A DNA stretch of 64,000 nucleotides, from positions 1,838,041 to 1,902,040 of the forward strand of contig NZ_BPIK01000001.1 of assembly GCF_026004075.1 (NCBI RefSeq). Direction: 5' to 3'. Positions 44,260 through 52,591 of this stretch are shown here, piece by piece. Numbering within the stretch: position 1 is the first letter of the stretch; each line of letters begins with the position of its first letter. This DNA is from Meiothermus sp. Its GTDB lineage: Bacteria; Deinococcota; Deinococci; Deinococcales; Thermaceae. The position numbers were made by a program, and so were the translations under genes. The notes beneath the pieces were generated by a model. The model was given only the letters and a program-made list of their open reading frames with translations. It was not told the origin of the DNA and did no database searches.

Positions 44260-45433
44260 GTCCCAATCCTACACCGCCCTACGCCCCGAGTTTAAAGAGG
44301 CCCTTCTGGAAGCCGCGACCCGCTTCGAAACCCCTTTCTATGCCTACGACTGGCTCACCACCCTCGAGCGCCTCGAGCGCCTACAAAAAGCCTTTCCACA
44401 GGCCGAGATTTTTTATGCTATTAAGGCCAATCCCCGTCTAGGACTCTTGCGGCGCCTGTTGGAGCGGGGGATCTTTGTAGAGGCGGTCAGCCTGGGTGAG
44501 GTGTATCGGGCCTACAGGGCTGGCTTCCGCCGAAACGAGGTGCTGCTGAACGGGCCGGTTAAAACGCCGGCTGTACTCGAGACCCTGGGCCGAATCGGTA
44601 TCCCCATCCTGGGGCTGGATTCGCTGGTGGATGTCCAACGGGTGGGCCAGGTGCTACCCGGAGCCCGGGTGCTCCTGCGGATCAACCCCGATCTGCCCGT
44701 CGTTGCTCACGACCACCTGGCCACGGGGCGCGGCGAGAGCAAGTTTGGCATCCTGCCCGAGGACGTGGGACAGGCCCTGGAACTGGCCCACCAGAACCGC
44801 CTCGAGGTGCTGGGCTTGCACATTCACCTGGGTTCGGCCCTGGAACACCCCGAAGACTACCAGGCGGGCTACAGGGTGATGGACGAGCTTTACCGCACCC
44901 ACGGCCCCTTTCCGGTCATGAACCTGGGCGGGGGCTTTGGGCTGGGCCTTAACCTGGCCGAGCTGGGAATGCAGGTTACAACCCTAGCCCAAAAGCATAA
45001 CGCCGAGGTTTGGCTCGAGCCGGGCCGCTATTTGGTTGCAGAGGCCGGGGTGCTGGTCACGCGCTGCTGGGGCACCAAGCGCACCCGGCGCAACTACCTA
45101 CTGATAGATGCTGGGATGAGCCAGCTCATTCGGCCCATGCTCTATGGCGCGGCACACCCGGTGGAGCCGCTGTACCACAACCCCCGTCAAGCCACCTACG
45201 ATCTGGCCGGCCCCGCTTGCGAGTCGGGCGATGTGCTGGCCCGCGACGTCACCCTGCCCGAACCCAGGGAGGGCGACCTGCTGGCCATTCTGCAAGCCGG
45301 AGCCTACGCCAGCAGCATGAGCAGCAACTACCTCGACACGCCCCACTCCGCTGAGCTGTTGTGGACAGGCTATGGCTGGGAGGTGCTCCGCCAGCAACAG
45401 ACACTAGATACCCTGTTGCAAGGCGAAATGTGA
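44252..45433 (+). CDS. lysA: Diaminopimelate decarboxylase (LysA)
   Basis: LysA is a PLP enzyme that makes lysine from meso-diaminopimelate. The 393-residue product has the PLP-Lys in YAIKANPR, HIHLGSAL, the PLP-phosphate motif GGGFG, EPGRYLVAEAG, the active-site CESGD and AGAYASSMSSNY. GAGGGG lies 8 bases before the ATG at 44252; ATG 44258 is also possible. The start overlaps the start of the divergent hydrolase. If lysine is made by the alpha-aminoadipate route, as in Thermus, this could be a related decarboxylase. Confidence 0.9.
   Translation: MSMSQSYTALRPEFKEALLEAATRFETPFYAYDWLTTLERLERLQKAFPQAEIFYAIKANPRLGLLRRLLERGIFVEAVSLGEVYRAYRAGFRRNEVLLNGPVKTPAVLETLGRIGIPILGLDSLVDVQRVGQVLPGARVLLRINPDLPVVAHDHLATGRGESKFGILPEDVGQALELAHQNRLEVLGLHIHLGSALEHPEDYQAGYRVMDELYRTHGPFPVMNLGGGFGLGLNLAELGMQVTTLAQKHNAEVWLEPGRYLVAEAGVLVTRCWGTKRTRRNYLLIDAGMSQLIRPMLYGAAHPVEPLYHNPRQATYDLAGPACESGDVLARDVTLPEPREGDLLAILQAGAYASSMSSNYLDTPHSAELLWTGYGWEVLRQQQTLDTLLQGEM
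44266..44271 (-). promoter_or_regulatory. Leaderless-type -10 box inside lysA
   Basis: TAGGAT on the minus strand is followed by 6 bases and the hydrolase ATG at 44259. The promoter therefore lies within the first codons of lysA. Confidence 0.45.
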
Positions 45434-45451
45434 AAAAGAAGTCCCGGTACT

Positions 45452-46651
45452 TCAGCGCGCCGCTTCGGCTTTGCGCTGGGCCTCTTCCAGGGCCTGACGG
45501 GCCGGCACGTTGCCCTTGAGGGCTTTTTCCAGGGCTTCTTCCAAAAAGTTGCGCCACACCGCAAATTGCGGTACTCGAGGGCGCGGCTGGGCTACCGCAA
45601 CCTGCTCGAAGGCCACCTTGCGGTAGGGGTTTTCGCGGTAGAAGGCTTCCAGCAGCGGCGTGGCCGATTTGCGCAGGGGCACGTAGTAGCTGGCCTCCAC
45701 CCAGGTTTTGATGTTCTGAGGCTCCATCAAAAAGCGCCAGAACTCGAAGGCCCCGCGCTGCTGCTCGGCGCTGGCCCCGCGCAGCACCACCAGTTGAGCC
45801 CCACCCAGCGGCACTTTTCCGTTGGGCTCGCGCGGGATGGGGGCCACCCCCAGCTTGAAGGCAAAGGAAGCATTCTCGGCGGCGGGCCAGTTAGCAATCG
45901 AGGCCATCACCATCATGCCCTTGGTGCGAATGAAGTCGGTCTGGGCGAAAAAGCTCTCCGAGAGGTTGCGCACGCTGGTACTGCCCTCACGCCCCAGGCG
46001 TTGCAGGAACTCGAGCGCCTCCACCACCTCGCGGGAGGTAAAGTTGGGCCGTCCATCGGACGTTACCAGGTTGCCGCCCCGGCTGGTCACCTGGGCCTCG
46101 AAGGTCCAGGACTCCGAAAGGGCAATAAAGCCCTTGGAGGTACGGCTGGTCAGGCCCTTGGCCGCCTGTTCAAACTCGCGCCAGTTGGTAGGCACTTTTA
46201 GTCCCCTGGCCCGCAGTTGGTTTTCGTTGAAGAAAAGCACCGGGGTGGAGGTATTGAAGGGCAGCCCATAGCGGCGGTTGTTGATCAAGCCGTAGTCCCA
46301 GGCCGCCTCGAACAGATCGTCGGTAAAGGCTTTGGGCAGGGTACTGGTCAGCTCGTCCAGCGGCAGCACCACCCCCTCGGCCACCAGGCACGGGAACAGC
46401 AGAATCTCGGCCTGGAACAGCACTGGCGCACCACCCGCCCGCAATGCCGCCAGCAAGCGGGTCTCGCCCTCGCGGTAGTCGCCAATCAGGCGCGGGGTCA
46501 CCCGGTAGTTCCGCTGCGAGGCATTAAACGCACTCGCAAACTGGGCGATCACCCGCTCGGCGGGGCCATCCATGCTATGCCAGAAAGAAATCTCGGTCTG
46601 GGCCGAAGCCAATCCTGCCATCAAAACCAAAGAAGCCATCCAACGCTTCAC
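45452..46651 (-). CDS. Extracellular solute-binding protein (family 1, UgpB-like)
   Basis: This 399-residue periplasmic binding protein has a signal peptide (about 1-18, cut after ASA) and the two-lobe family 1 fold. Motifs such as EISFWHSMDGPAERV and GLPFNTSTPVLFFNE resemble glycerol-3-phosphate or sugar binders. No permease or ATPase genes adjoin it, so it must use a transporter encoded elsewhere. TCCTCC on the plus strand marks a GGAGGA ribosome binding site. It ends 18 bases from convergent lysA. Confidence 0.9.
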   Translation of the reverse strand: MKRWMASLVLMAGLASAQTEISFWHSMDGPAERVIAQFASAFNASQRNYRVTPRLIGDYREGETRLLAALRAGGAPVLFQAEILLFPCLVAEGVVLPLDELTSTLPKAFTDDLFEAAWDYGLINNRRYGLPFNTSTPVLFFNENQLRARGLKVPTNWREFEQAAKGLTSRTSKGFIALSESWTFEAQVTSRGGNLVTSDGRPNFTSREVVEALEFLQRLGREGSTSVRNLSESFFAQTDFIRTKGMMVMASIANWPAAENASFAFKLGVAPIPREPNGKVPLGGAQLVVLRGASAEQQRGAFEFWRFLMEPQNIKTWVEASYYVPLRKSATPLLEAFYRENPYRKVAFEQVAVAQPRPRVPQFAVWRNFLEEALEKALKGNVPARQALEEAQRKAEAAR

Positions 46652-46674
46652 ATCTTCCTCCTAGGCGTCACCCT

Positions 46675-46701
46675 ATTCTATGCCCATAGCCGGATTGTCA
46701 A
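46675..46701 (-). promoter_or_regulatory. Solute-binding protein promoter
   Basis: On the minus strand TTGACA, a 15-base spacer and TAGAAT lie 24 bases before the ATG. The spacer is short, which suggests a weak or activator-dependent promoter. Confidence 0.45.
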
Positions 46702-46881
46702 GGCGAATTGCATATGCGCCAAGATTCATCTCACACTCCCCTCGACCAGCCCATCGGCAGCGTGGGGGCCAATCCTCCAAGCTCGGTAAGCCGCTTTTTT
46801 GTGGGGAAACTCTAAAACAACTTTGCCTGCTATATTCCTACCTGGAGAGAAGCCCGTTTTGGTAAGGCTGGATGAAACGCC

Positions 46882-49734
46882 TCAGAGCTGGAGCGTACGA
46901 TATGAGTCACCCATGGCGACAAAAGCCGCCCAAAAATAGGGGTTGGGAAAGACCGCGCGCACAGCAAGCTGTGCCTCACGCAATGCTGTGGCTATGGGCT
47001 GGCCCAACCGTAGATGGGTGTAAAAGGTGGTCATAAACTGAGCCGTAACATCGTCTCGAACCGGCCACAGGCTAGCAATCAGACAGGGCGCGCCAGCATA
47101 CAGGAAGCCCCGCGTCAGACCCATCAGTTCGTCGCCGCCGGCCTGTTTGGTCAGCCCTGTTTCACAAGCCGAGAGCACCACCAATTCGGCCTGGAGGCGA
47201 AGGTTGTAAAGGTCGCGGGCCGTCAGCCATCCATCGGCCATACGCAGGCCGGAAAACATAGGGTTATCGGGACGGAACGCCCCATGGGTTGCAATGTGCA
47301 AAACCCCTGCCTGGGGCGCAGCAGCAAAGAAATTCTGCAAGGTAGCCTCGTCACCCACAAACTTTTGGGTGTTTTGTACAATTCGGCAAATCTGCTCCAC
47401 CTCTTCAACAGCATAGGGAATGTTGGCAAGCGGTACACCAAAAGCAGTTAGGGGGCCTGTCTCGAGATAGCTGCGCTTACGACACAAAGTGTACACCGCC
47501 GCACTGGGGGCTAGAGAGACCTCCGCGCGATCAAGCAGGTACTGCTCACCATCGAACAAGGCGGCAAAGGGCACGGCGTGCAGCGCCCCATGCGGCACGA
47601 TAATCAGGGGTTGGCCGGTGAGCTGGAGCGGAAGGGGTTCGATCAGCAGGTGGTACAGAGCCTGGAGGTGTTCGTCCACCGCGCGCCGAAGGGCTTCTTC
47701 GCCATAAATTTTGAGCATGATGCCGCCCTGCGCCACGCGGGTCAGAAAGAACTCGAGCTGCTCGAGGTGCTGCCGAGCCCGCTCAAGCGAGCCCAGGTTG
47801 CGCACCACCTCAATGCGCTTTTCTTCAATCAAAAAAGCTACCAGTCCGCGGTGCGTATTGTAGTACTCCAGCAGAACAGCGCCAGACTCGAGGGCTTGCC
47901 GCACATCCCACAAGCCAATACCCGGCACCTGCTCAAAGGCCGCGGCTTCTGGCTGAAGGCGCTCGATCTCGCGAACAAGCTGCGTAATCCGATGCTCGAG
48001 GCTCACCATTTTCTCCCGCTGGCTGCTGCGGATCCCCGAGGTTTCCGTTTCCAGGATCAGGAGATACTGGTTCAATTCCTGGCGCGTCTGGGCTAGCTCC
48101 TGTTGCAGTCGTTCTATTTCAGGATCAAAAAGGGTTTGGGGCTGTTCACCCCTTTGGGCCAGCATGTCTACCAAAGCCCGTGACTTGGCCCGCTCGGCGT
48201 ATTCAAAGGCTTCGGGCAGGCGCTGTTTATCCAGCAGCAGCTCGACCAAGCAGTCGTACACTTCCAGCTTATCGCCCAGGTATGCCGACTTAAACTCGTC
48301 CACCCTCAGGCTTACCCGCATGCTCTCGAGGCGCTCGATGGCTTGTTTAAAATGCAACTCGGCAGCTTGCGTGCGATTCTCCAGCAGGGCCATCTGGCCC
48401 CGCAGGCGTTCGATGCGAATGGTGAGATCGGGAATATTCAGCCCCACCATCAGCGAGACCGCTTCCTCCAGATAGCGTCTGGCCTCGGTATGGTTGCTCA
48501 GGCTCAGCAAGGCCTCGGCCATAACGCTCAGACCCAGGGCCTTGGCCGAGGGGATCTCGGTCAAGGCCTCGAGGGCCCGCCCCACCACCAGCACCGCCTG
48601 CTCCAAGGCCTCGACCTGACCCTTACGGCCCGACTCCAAAAACAAAGACGCCACCGCTACATCCACTAGGGCAACCTGGATGACATTGTCCAGCACCAGC
48701 CAGCCCGCCCGCGCACGCTCTAGGGTCTGCCGGGCTTCCTCGAGCTGGCCTTGCTTGGCCTGTGCACCACCCAAGGTGGTCAGGGCTTCGGCCAGTTCCT
48801 TCTGCATCCCCCGTGCAGAAAAGAGCTCCACCAACACCCGAGAAAGTTGAATGGCCTCGGACAGCAGGTTGAGGTCGAGGCAAATACGGGCTTCCTCGAG
48901 CTGGGCAAAAGCAGCGTTGGGGTAGTCTTCCAGGTTCCCATACATGAGTCGAACCCGGCTCAGAAGATCGAGGGCCTGGTTCAGGCGGCCCTGCTTGCGG
49001 TGCAGCAGGGCCAGCTTGACGCTGTTTCCGATAAAGTCTTCGGTCTGGTTGTGGGTACGAAAGATCTCCAGCGCCCGCTGGTAGTGCTCTACGGCCTCGG
49101 AGTAGCGATCCTGGGCCTCGTAAATGAGGGCCAGGTTGCTGTGGGCCTTGCCCTGCCCAATTAAATCACCCAGCCGCTCGAGCTGTTCCAGCGCATACCG
49201 CACAGCCCCTTCGGCCTCGAGCATGCGACCCGAGCGGTAATGGATAATGCCGATATTTATGCTGACCAGCGCTGCATCGTGCAGCAATTTCAGATCGATA
49301 AAAGCTTCGCGAATCTGTTCTGCCAGGGCTAGAGCACCAGCCATGTTGCCCGTAATGGCCAGGGCCTGAATTTCTCGCATGCCCGCGCGGGCCGCATCTT
49401 CTTTGTGGCCCAGACTTTGCAGACCCTGGCGGGCCTCCGCGTAGTACGGCAATGCTTCGGTAAACCGTCCCCGCACAGTAAGACCAACTGCATAGGCCCA
49501 AAAAGCCAACCAACGCGCTCGAGCATCCCGCACATAAGCTGCTATCTCCAATGCCCGCTCGCCCGCTTGCAGGGCCCTGGCTGTATCCACATCTTTATGG
49601 CGATCAACCTCGGCTTTGAGGGCTTCAATCAGGTGAGCGTACTCGGCCTCGGATGTAAGCTGTTGCAACCAGGCCTGTCTCCTAGCCGGATCGGGCTCGT
49701 TCATAATGTATTGGGCCAGGTCGTAAGGGGTCAT
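46882..49734 (-). CDS. TPR-CHAT caspase-like protease
   Basis: The 950-residue protein has tetratricopeptide repeats over about residues 1-420 and a coiled coil near 520-600. The C-terminal CHAT domain (about 660-950) is a caspase/separase-like cysteine protease. The catalytic dyad is intact: His817 in HIATHGAF and Cys857 in LSACETG. GDELMGLTRGF and the C-terminal WAAFVAMGD are typical. It has no signal peptide, so acts in the cytoplasm. A tandem 14-bp repeat lies just upstream, and the GGDEF gene and a small beta-rich protein gene precede it on the same strand. The substrate is unknown. Confidence 0.93.
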   Translation of the reverse strand: MTPYDLAQYIMNEPDPARRQAWLQQLTSEAEYAHLIEALKAEVDRHKDVDTARALQAGERALEIAAYVRDARARWLAFWAYAVGLTVRGRFTEALPYYAEARQGLQSLGHKEDAARAGMREIQALAITGNMAGALALAEQIREAFIDLKLLHDAALVSINIGIIHYRSGRMLEAEGAVRYALEQLERLGDLIGQGKAHSNLALIYEAQDRYSEAVEHYQRALEIFRTHNQTEDFIGNSVKLALLHRKQGRLNQALDLLSRVRLMYGNLEDYPNAAFAQLEEARICLDLNLLSEAIQLSRVLVELFSARGMQKELAEALTTLGGAQAKQGQLEEARQTLERARAGWLVLDNVIQVALVDVAVASLFLESGRKGQVEALEQAVLVVGRALEALTEIPSAKALGLSVMAEALLSLSNHTEARRYLEEAVSLMVGLNIPDLTIRIERLRGQMALLENRTQAAELHFKQAIERLESMRVSLRVDEFKSAYLGDKLEVYDCLVELLLDKQRLPEAFEYAERAKSRALVDMLAQRGEQPQTLFDPEIERLQQELAQTRQELNQYLLILETETSGIRSSQREKMVSLEHRITQLVREIERLQPEAAAFEQVPGIGLWDVRQALESGAVLLEYYNTHRGLVAFLIEEKRIEVVRNLGSLERARQHLEQLEFFLTRVAQGGIMLKIYGEEALRRAVDEHLQALYHLLIEPLPLQLTGQPLIIVPHGALHAVPFAALFDGEQYLLDRAEVSLAPSAAVYTLCRKRSYLETGPLTAFGVPLANIPYAVEEVEQICRIVQNTQKFVGDEATLQNFFAAAPQAGVLHIATHGAFRPDNPMFSGLRMADGWLTARDLYNLRLQAELVVLSACETGLTKQAGGDELMGLTRGFLYAGAPCLIASLWPVRDDVTAQFMTTFYTHLRLGQPIATALREAQLAVRAVFPNPYFWAAFVAMGDSYRTLQL

Positions 49735-49760
49735 GAATATCGCGAATTCCAGAGCAAATT

Positions 49761-49788
49761 ACAAATAAATCGATACAAATAAATCGAT
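49761..49788. repeat. Tandem 14-bp repeat before the CHAT gene
   Basis: ACAAATAAATCGAT occurs twice with no gap (49761-49774, 49775-49788), starting 27 bases upstream of the CHAT ATG. It is much more AT-rich than its surroundings and could bind a regulator or act as an upstream promoter element. Confidence 0.6.
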
Positions 49789-49886
49789 CCGTGCTCACTT
49801 AAAGTTCCCGTAGCAGCTCGTACCAGGTGTGAGTCCTGCGGATTGTAAAAGCTATAGCGGCCTTCGCTTCTTTACTGAAGCGTGTT

Positions 49887-51881
49887 CTAAGCTGCCGATT
49901 GATCACTTAGCCATACCCTCAGAGAGTATAAGGCCTCTACTACTCCGGGATCAAAGCGCTGGTGGGCTTGCGCAACAATCTCCTCTAAGGCTTCCTCCGG
50001 GCTTCGGGCAGCCCGTCCTTCTGCCGGCTGGGTGGCTGTGATGTAGTGTAAAGCCACCTGCAGTACCCGTGCCGCTCGCGGAATCGACTCGCTCAGCAAT
50101 TCCCGGGCATCCCAGGGGCTCTGAAGATACATCAACACCCTTGCAGCCTCGCGCAGCAGGGCTTCAGGGAGCTGTGCTTCCGTCGTCGGCATGGCCCGCC
50201 CCAGGGCCAGCTCGAGCAGATAGCAACTGGCCTGTAAAACCTGCTGCTCCTCCCAGTCCAGTTTTAGCACCTGCGCCAGGCGGTCAGCCAGGCGAAACAA
50301 TGGGGTATCCAGCTGTAGGCCCCACTGGGCTGGCTCGAGTCCGGGTGCAAATAACGGAGTGCGACCCTTGCGCAAGGCTTTGTCTTTGTACATCTGATCG
50401 TCGGCCCGTCGCCAAAGGTTTTGGGCGTCGGTGACCTCGGTTGGGAAAACCGCATAGCCAAGACTCACTTTTAGATATGTACTGTCCGAAACTCGAATCT
50501 CCTCTAGCAAAGCTCGGTAGCGCTCGGCAATGCGCTGGGGATCCAGGTTGCTCGAGCCCTCGATTAGCAGAGCAAACTCGTCGCCCCCCAGGCGGTAGGC
50601 CCGGTCGCCGGCCCTGGCCCTGGCGCGCAACACTCCGCCCAGCCGCACCAGCAGATGATCGGCGTGAATATGGCCATAGGTGTCGTTGATGGACTTGAAC
50701 CCATCCAGGTCGAGCAACATCAGCACCACCATCCGGCCATTGGTTCGGGCGGTCAGCTTTTCCAGGTCGCGCTCAAAAGCCCGGCGGTTGCCCAGGCCCG
50801 TCAAGGGGTCGGTGTAGGCAGCCCAGGCCAGCTCGCGCCGCAAGGCCCACTCAGCCCGCACGACCCCAATGGCCGCTGCCATATCACCCAGCAGTTCTTG
50901 TGTCTGGGCGTCGGGCAACCAGTGTCGTTGGGTGCTGAACAGCAGCAGTGCGCTGGTTTCGCTGCTCTGGCGCAGAATGGGCAGGATAAACAGGCTACGC
51001 AGCCCAGCTTCGAACAGTTCGGGGCGCCGGTTGGGGTAGAGGTCGTAGCGCGGTATGCCCACCTGCTGGCCGCTGCGCAGACGCTCGCCCAGCTGGCGGG
51101 TAATGGCCGCCTCCACCACCAGCCCCGAGCCCCAGCCGGCCTGGGCGATGGTGCGGATAGCGTGTCCTTCAAACACAATTAGGCGTGCGCCTTCGGCCCC
51201 GGAAAGCCGGGTGGCTTCCTCGATGGCATCCTGCAAGACTAGCTCGAGCGGTTGTTCGCGTGAGGTTTGTAGAAGAGCATTGATGGCCGATAGCCAGAGC
51301 GCTTTCCGCTCGGCTTGCTCACGCAGATACACCTCGCGCAGAATTGGCGCAATTCCCGAAACAAACTGCCCCACCCAGCCAGCCTCGTCCGGGCCAAGGT
51401 GCTGGGCCTGTGCATGGAGTTGCAACACCGCCCACACCTGCCGATCCGCCACCAGGGGCAGGGTTAGGTTGGCTGGCGGCTCCTCTACCGAGAGCCCGGC
51501 AGGCTGCAGCCCCAGAACCCGCTCCAGGATGTGCTGCTGATTGTCAAGGTGGGCTACCCCACCCTGCCAGTCTTCCGCTGAGCCCAAGTAGGCCGACTTG
51601 AGGGAAGACTCCAGCACCTCCTCGAGGCTTCCTTTTGGCACACCTCGAGCAGCCTGCAAATAAAATTGATGGGGGCCCTGGCGAACCCAAAAAAAGGCTT
51701 GCGCTATCCCCGGTAGTTCGTGCAGCAGCTCGTCCAGGGTCAGCTCAAAGGATGCTGTTGTACTGCCCTTCAACAGACGGTCAATCAGGGCGGCAGGAAC
51801 CGCAGGGCGTGCTTTATTGGCTCTGGCACCCGAGGGTACTCGAGGCAAGCGCAAACGGCGCGGCAAACGTTCTTCAGACAT
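49887..51881 (-). CDS. GAF-GGDEF diguanylate cyclase with degenerate HD-GYP-like tail
   Basis: The 664-residue cytoplasmic protein has GAF-like sensor domains over about residues 25-360, then a GGDEF domain whose GGDEF signature is intact at 432-436. An inhibitory RxxD (RAGD) lies five residues before it, so it should make c-di-GMP with product inhibition. The last 150 residues resemble an HD-GYP domain (SPEEALEEI and FDPGVVEALYSL) but lack the metal-binding His-Asp and GYP residues. I chose the ATG at 51881. It lies 98 bases after the small beta-rich gene and 152 before the CHAT gene. Confidence 0.9.
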   Translation of the reverse strand: MSEERLPRRLRLPRVPSGARANKARPAVPAALIDRLLKGSTTASFELTLDELLHELPGIAQAFFWVRQGPHQFYLQAARGVPKGSLEEVLESSLKSAYLGSAEDWQGGVAHLDNQQHILERVLGLQPAGLSVEEPPANLTLPLVADRQVWAVLQLHAQAQHLGPDEAGWVGQFVSGIAPILREVYLREQAERKALWLSAINALLQTSREQPLELVLQDAIEEATRLSGAEGARLIVFEGHAIRTIAQAGWGSGLVVEAAITRQLGERLRSGQQVGIPRYDLYPNRRPELFEAGLRSLFILPILRQSSETSALLLFSTQRHWLPDAQTQELLGDMAAAIGVVRAEWALRRELAWAAYTDPLTGLGNRRAFERDLEKLTARTNGRMVVLMLLDLDGFKSINDTYGHIHADHLLVRLGGVLRARARAGDRAYRLGGDEFALLIEGSSNLDPQRIAERYRALLEEIRVSDSTYLKVSLGYAVFPTEVTDAQNLWRRADDQMYKDKALRKGRTPLFAPGLEPAQWGLQLDTPLFRLADRLAQVLKLDWEEQQVLQASCYLLELALGRAMPTTEAQLPEALLREAARVLMYLQSPWDARELLSESIPRAARVLQVALHYITATQPAEGRAARSPEEALEEIVAQAHQRFDPGVVEALYSLRVWLSDQSAA

Positions 51882-51979
51882 ACTAGTACCTTTGTCAGAC
51901 AATTCGCTTGAAGGTGTTTATCAAGTATCAGAGCGCGGGATGGTATACCAAATTCCGGTTGCAGAGGCTTTGGAGAAAA

Positions 51980-52348
51980 TCAAGGTATATCCAGCGAACG
52001 CACTACAAACGAATGTCCGCCCAGGTGCATCTCGAGGCGGCAGACCCCACCAGCAGGAACCCGAAAATGCCAGGCTCTCATGGCCCCCAGCTCGGCATCC
52101 TGCAGCACCTCCTGGTTTTCGGCCACCAGCCGAACCCTGCCTTCCAGGGGGTTGGGTGTCAGCAGTTTGCCCATCAGAAGCGGCCCCGACCCATCTATCT
52201 TTAGGCTCAAGTCGAGGTAGAGATTGTCCAGCTTGTACAGGCGGTTCCAGGATTCGCAGGTGCTGTGGCTGCCAACTATAGCGGGTGCGCTGCGCGAGTA
52301 CATAATCAAAATAGCTTCACCATACTGGGGTATTGTATCTGGTGTCAT
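51980..52348 (-). CDS. Small beta-rich protein, CHAT-associated, paralogue A
   Basis: This 122-residue protein is predicted mostly beta-strand. Its core WNRLYKLDNLYLDLSLK, followed by a GxLL strand and the C-terminal VVRSLDIP, is shared with the protein at 59016-59387. The pattern of a hydrophobic strand, GKLL, polar turn and VPAGG turn resembles carboxypeptidase-regulatory or transthyretin-like folds. AGGAG selects the ATG at 52348. It is first of three minus-strand genes ending in the TPR-CHAT protease, so it may be its ligand, substrate or regulator. This is inference. Confidence 0.75.
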   Translation of the reverse strand: MTPDTIPQYGEAILIMYSRSAPAIVGSHSTCESWNRLYKLDNLYLDLSLKIDGSGPLLMGKLLTPNPLEGRVRLVAENQEVLQDAELGAMRAWHFRVPAGGVCRLEMHLGGHSFVVRSLDIP

Positions 52349-52423
52349 ACTGGTTTCTCCTAAGCATCTACGCCATCCACCAATGGCTGTTCTCACAATA
52401 AAAACCATTCTCAGGTTGGAGGG

Positions 52424-52452
52424 TACATATAACCGTTACGCGTAAATGTCAA
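52424..52452 (-). promoter_or_regulatory. Promoter of the CHAT-associated gene set
   Basis: On the minus strand TTGACA, an exact 17-base spacer and TATGTA form a strong sigma-70 promoter. The spacer contains CGTAACGG (plus-strand 52433-52440), which also occurs before the paralogue at 59016. Confidence 0.65.
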
Positions 52453-52591
52453 GCTCCTCACGTCCCAGATGAGCTTCAATACTCCACAGGCGACCGTGAA
52501 ACCCTTTGCAGGCGAACACGGCTTCAAGGTTGCTCGCAATGGTTAGCCAGGCACATGGTCTTTTTGGAGGGCAGTGTTAGGATTGAGGGCG

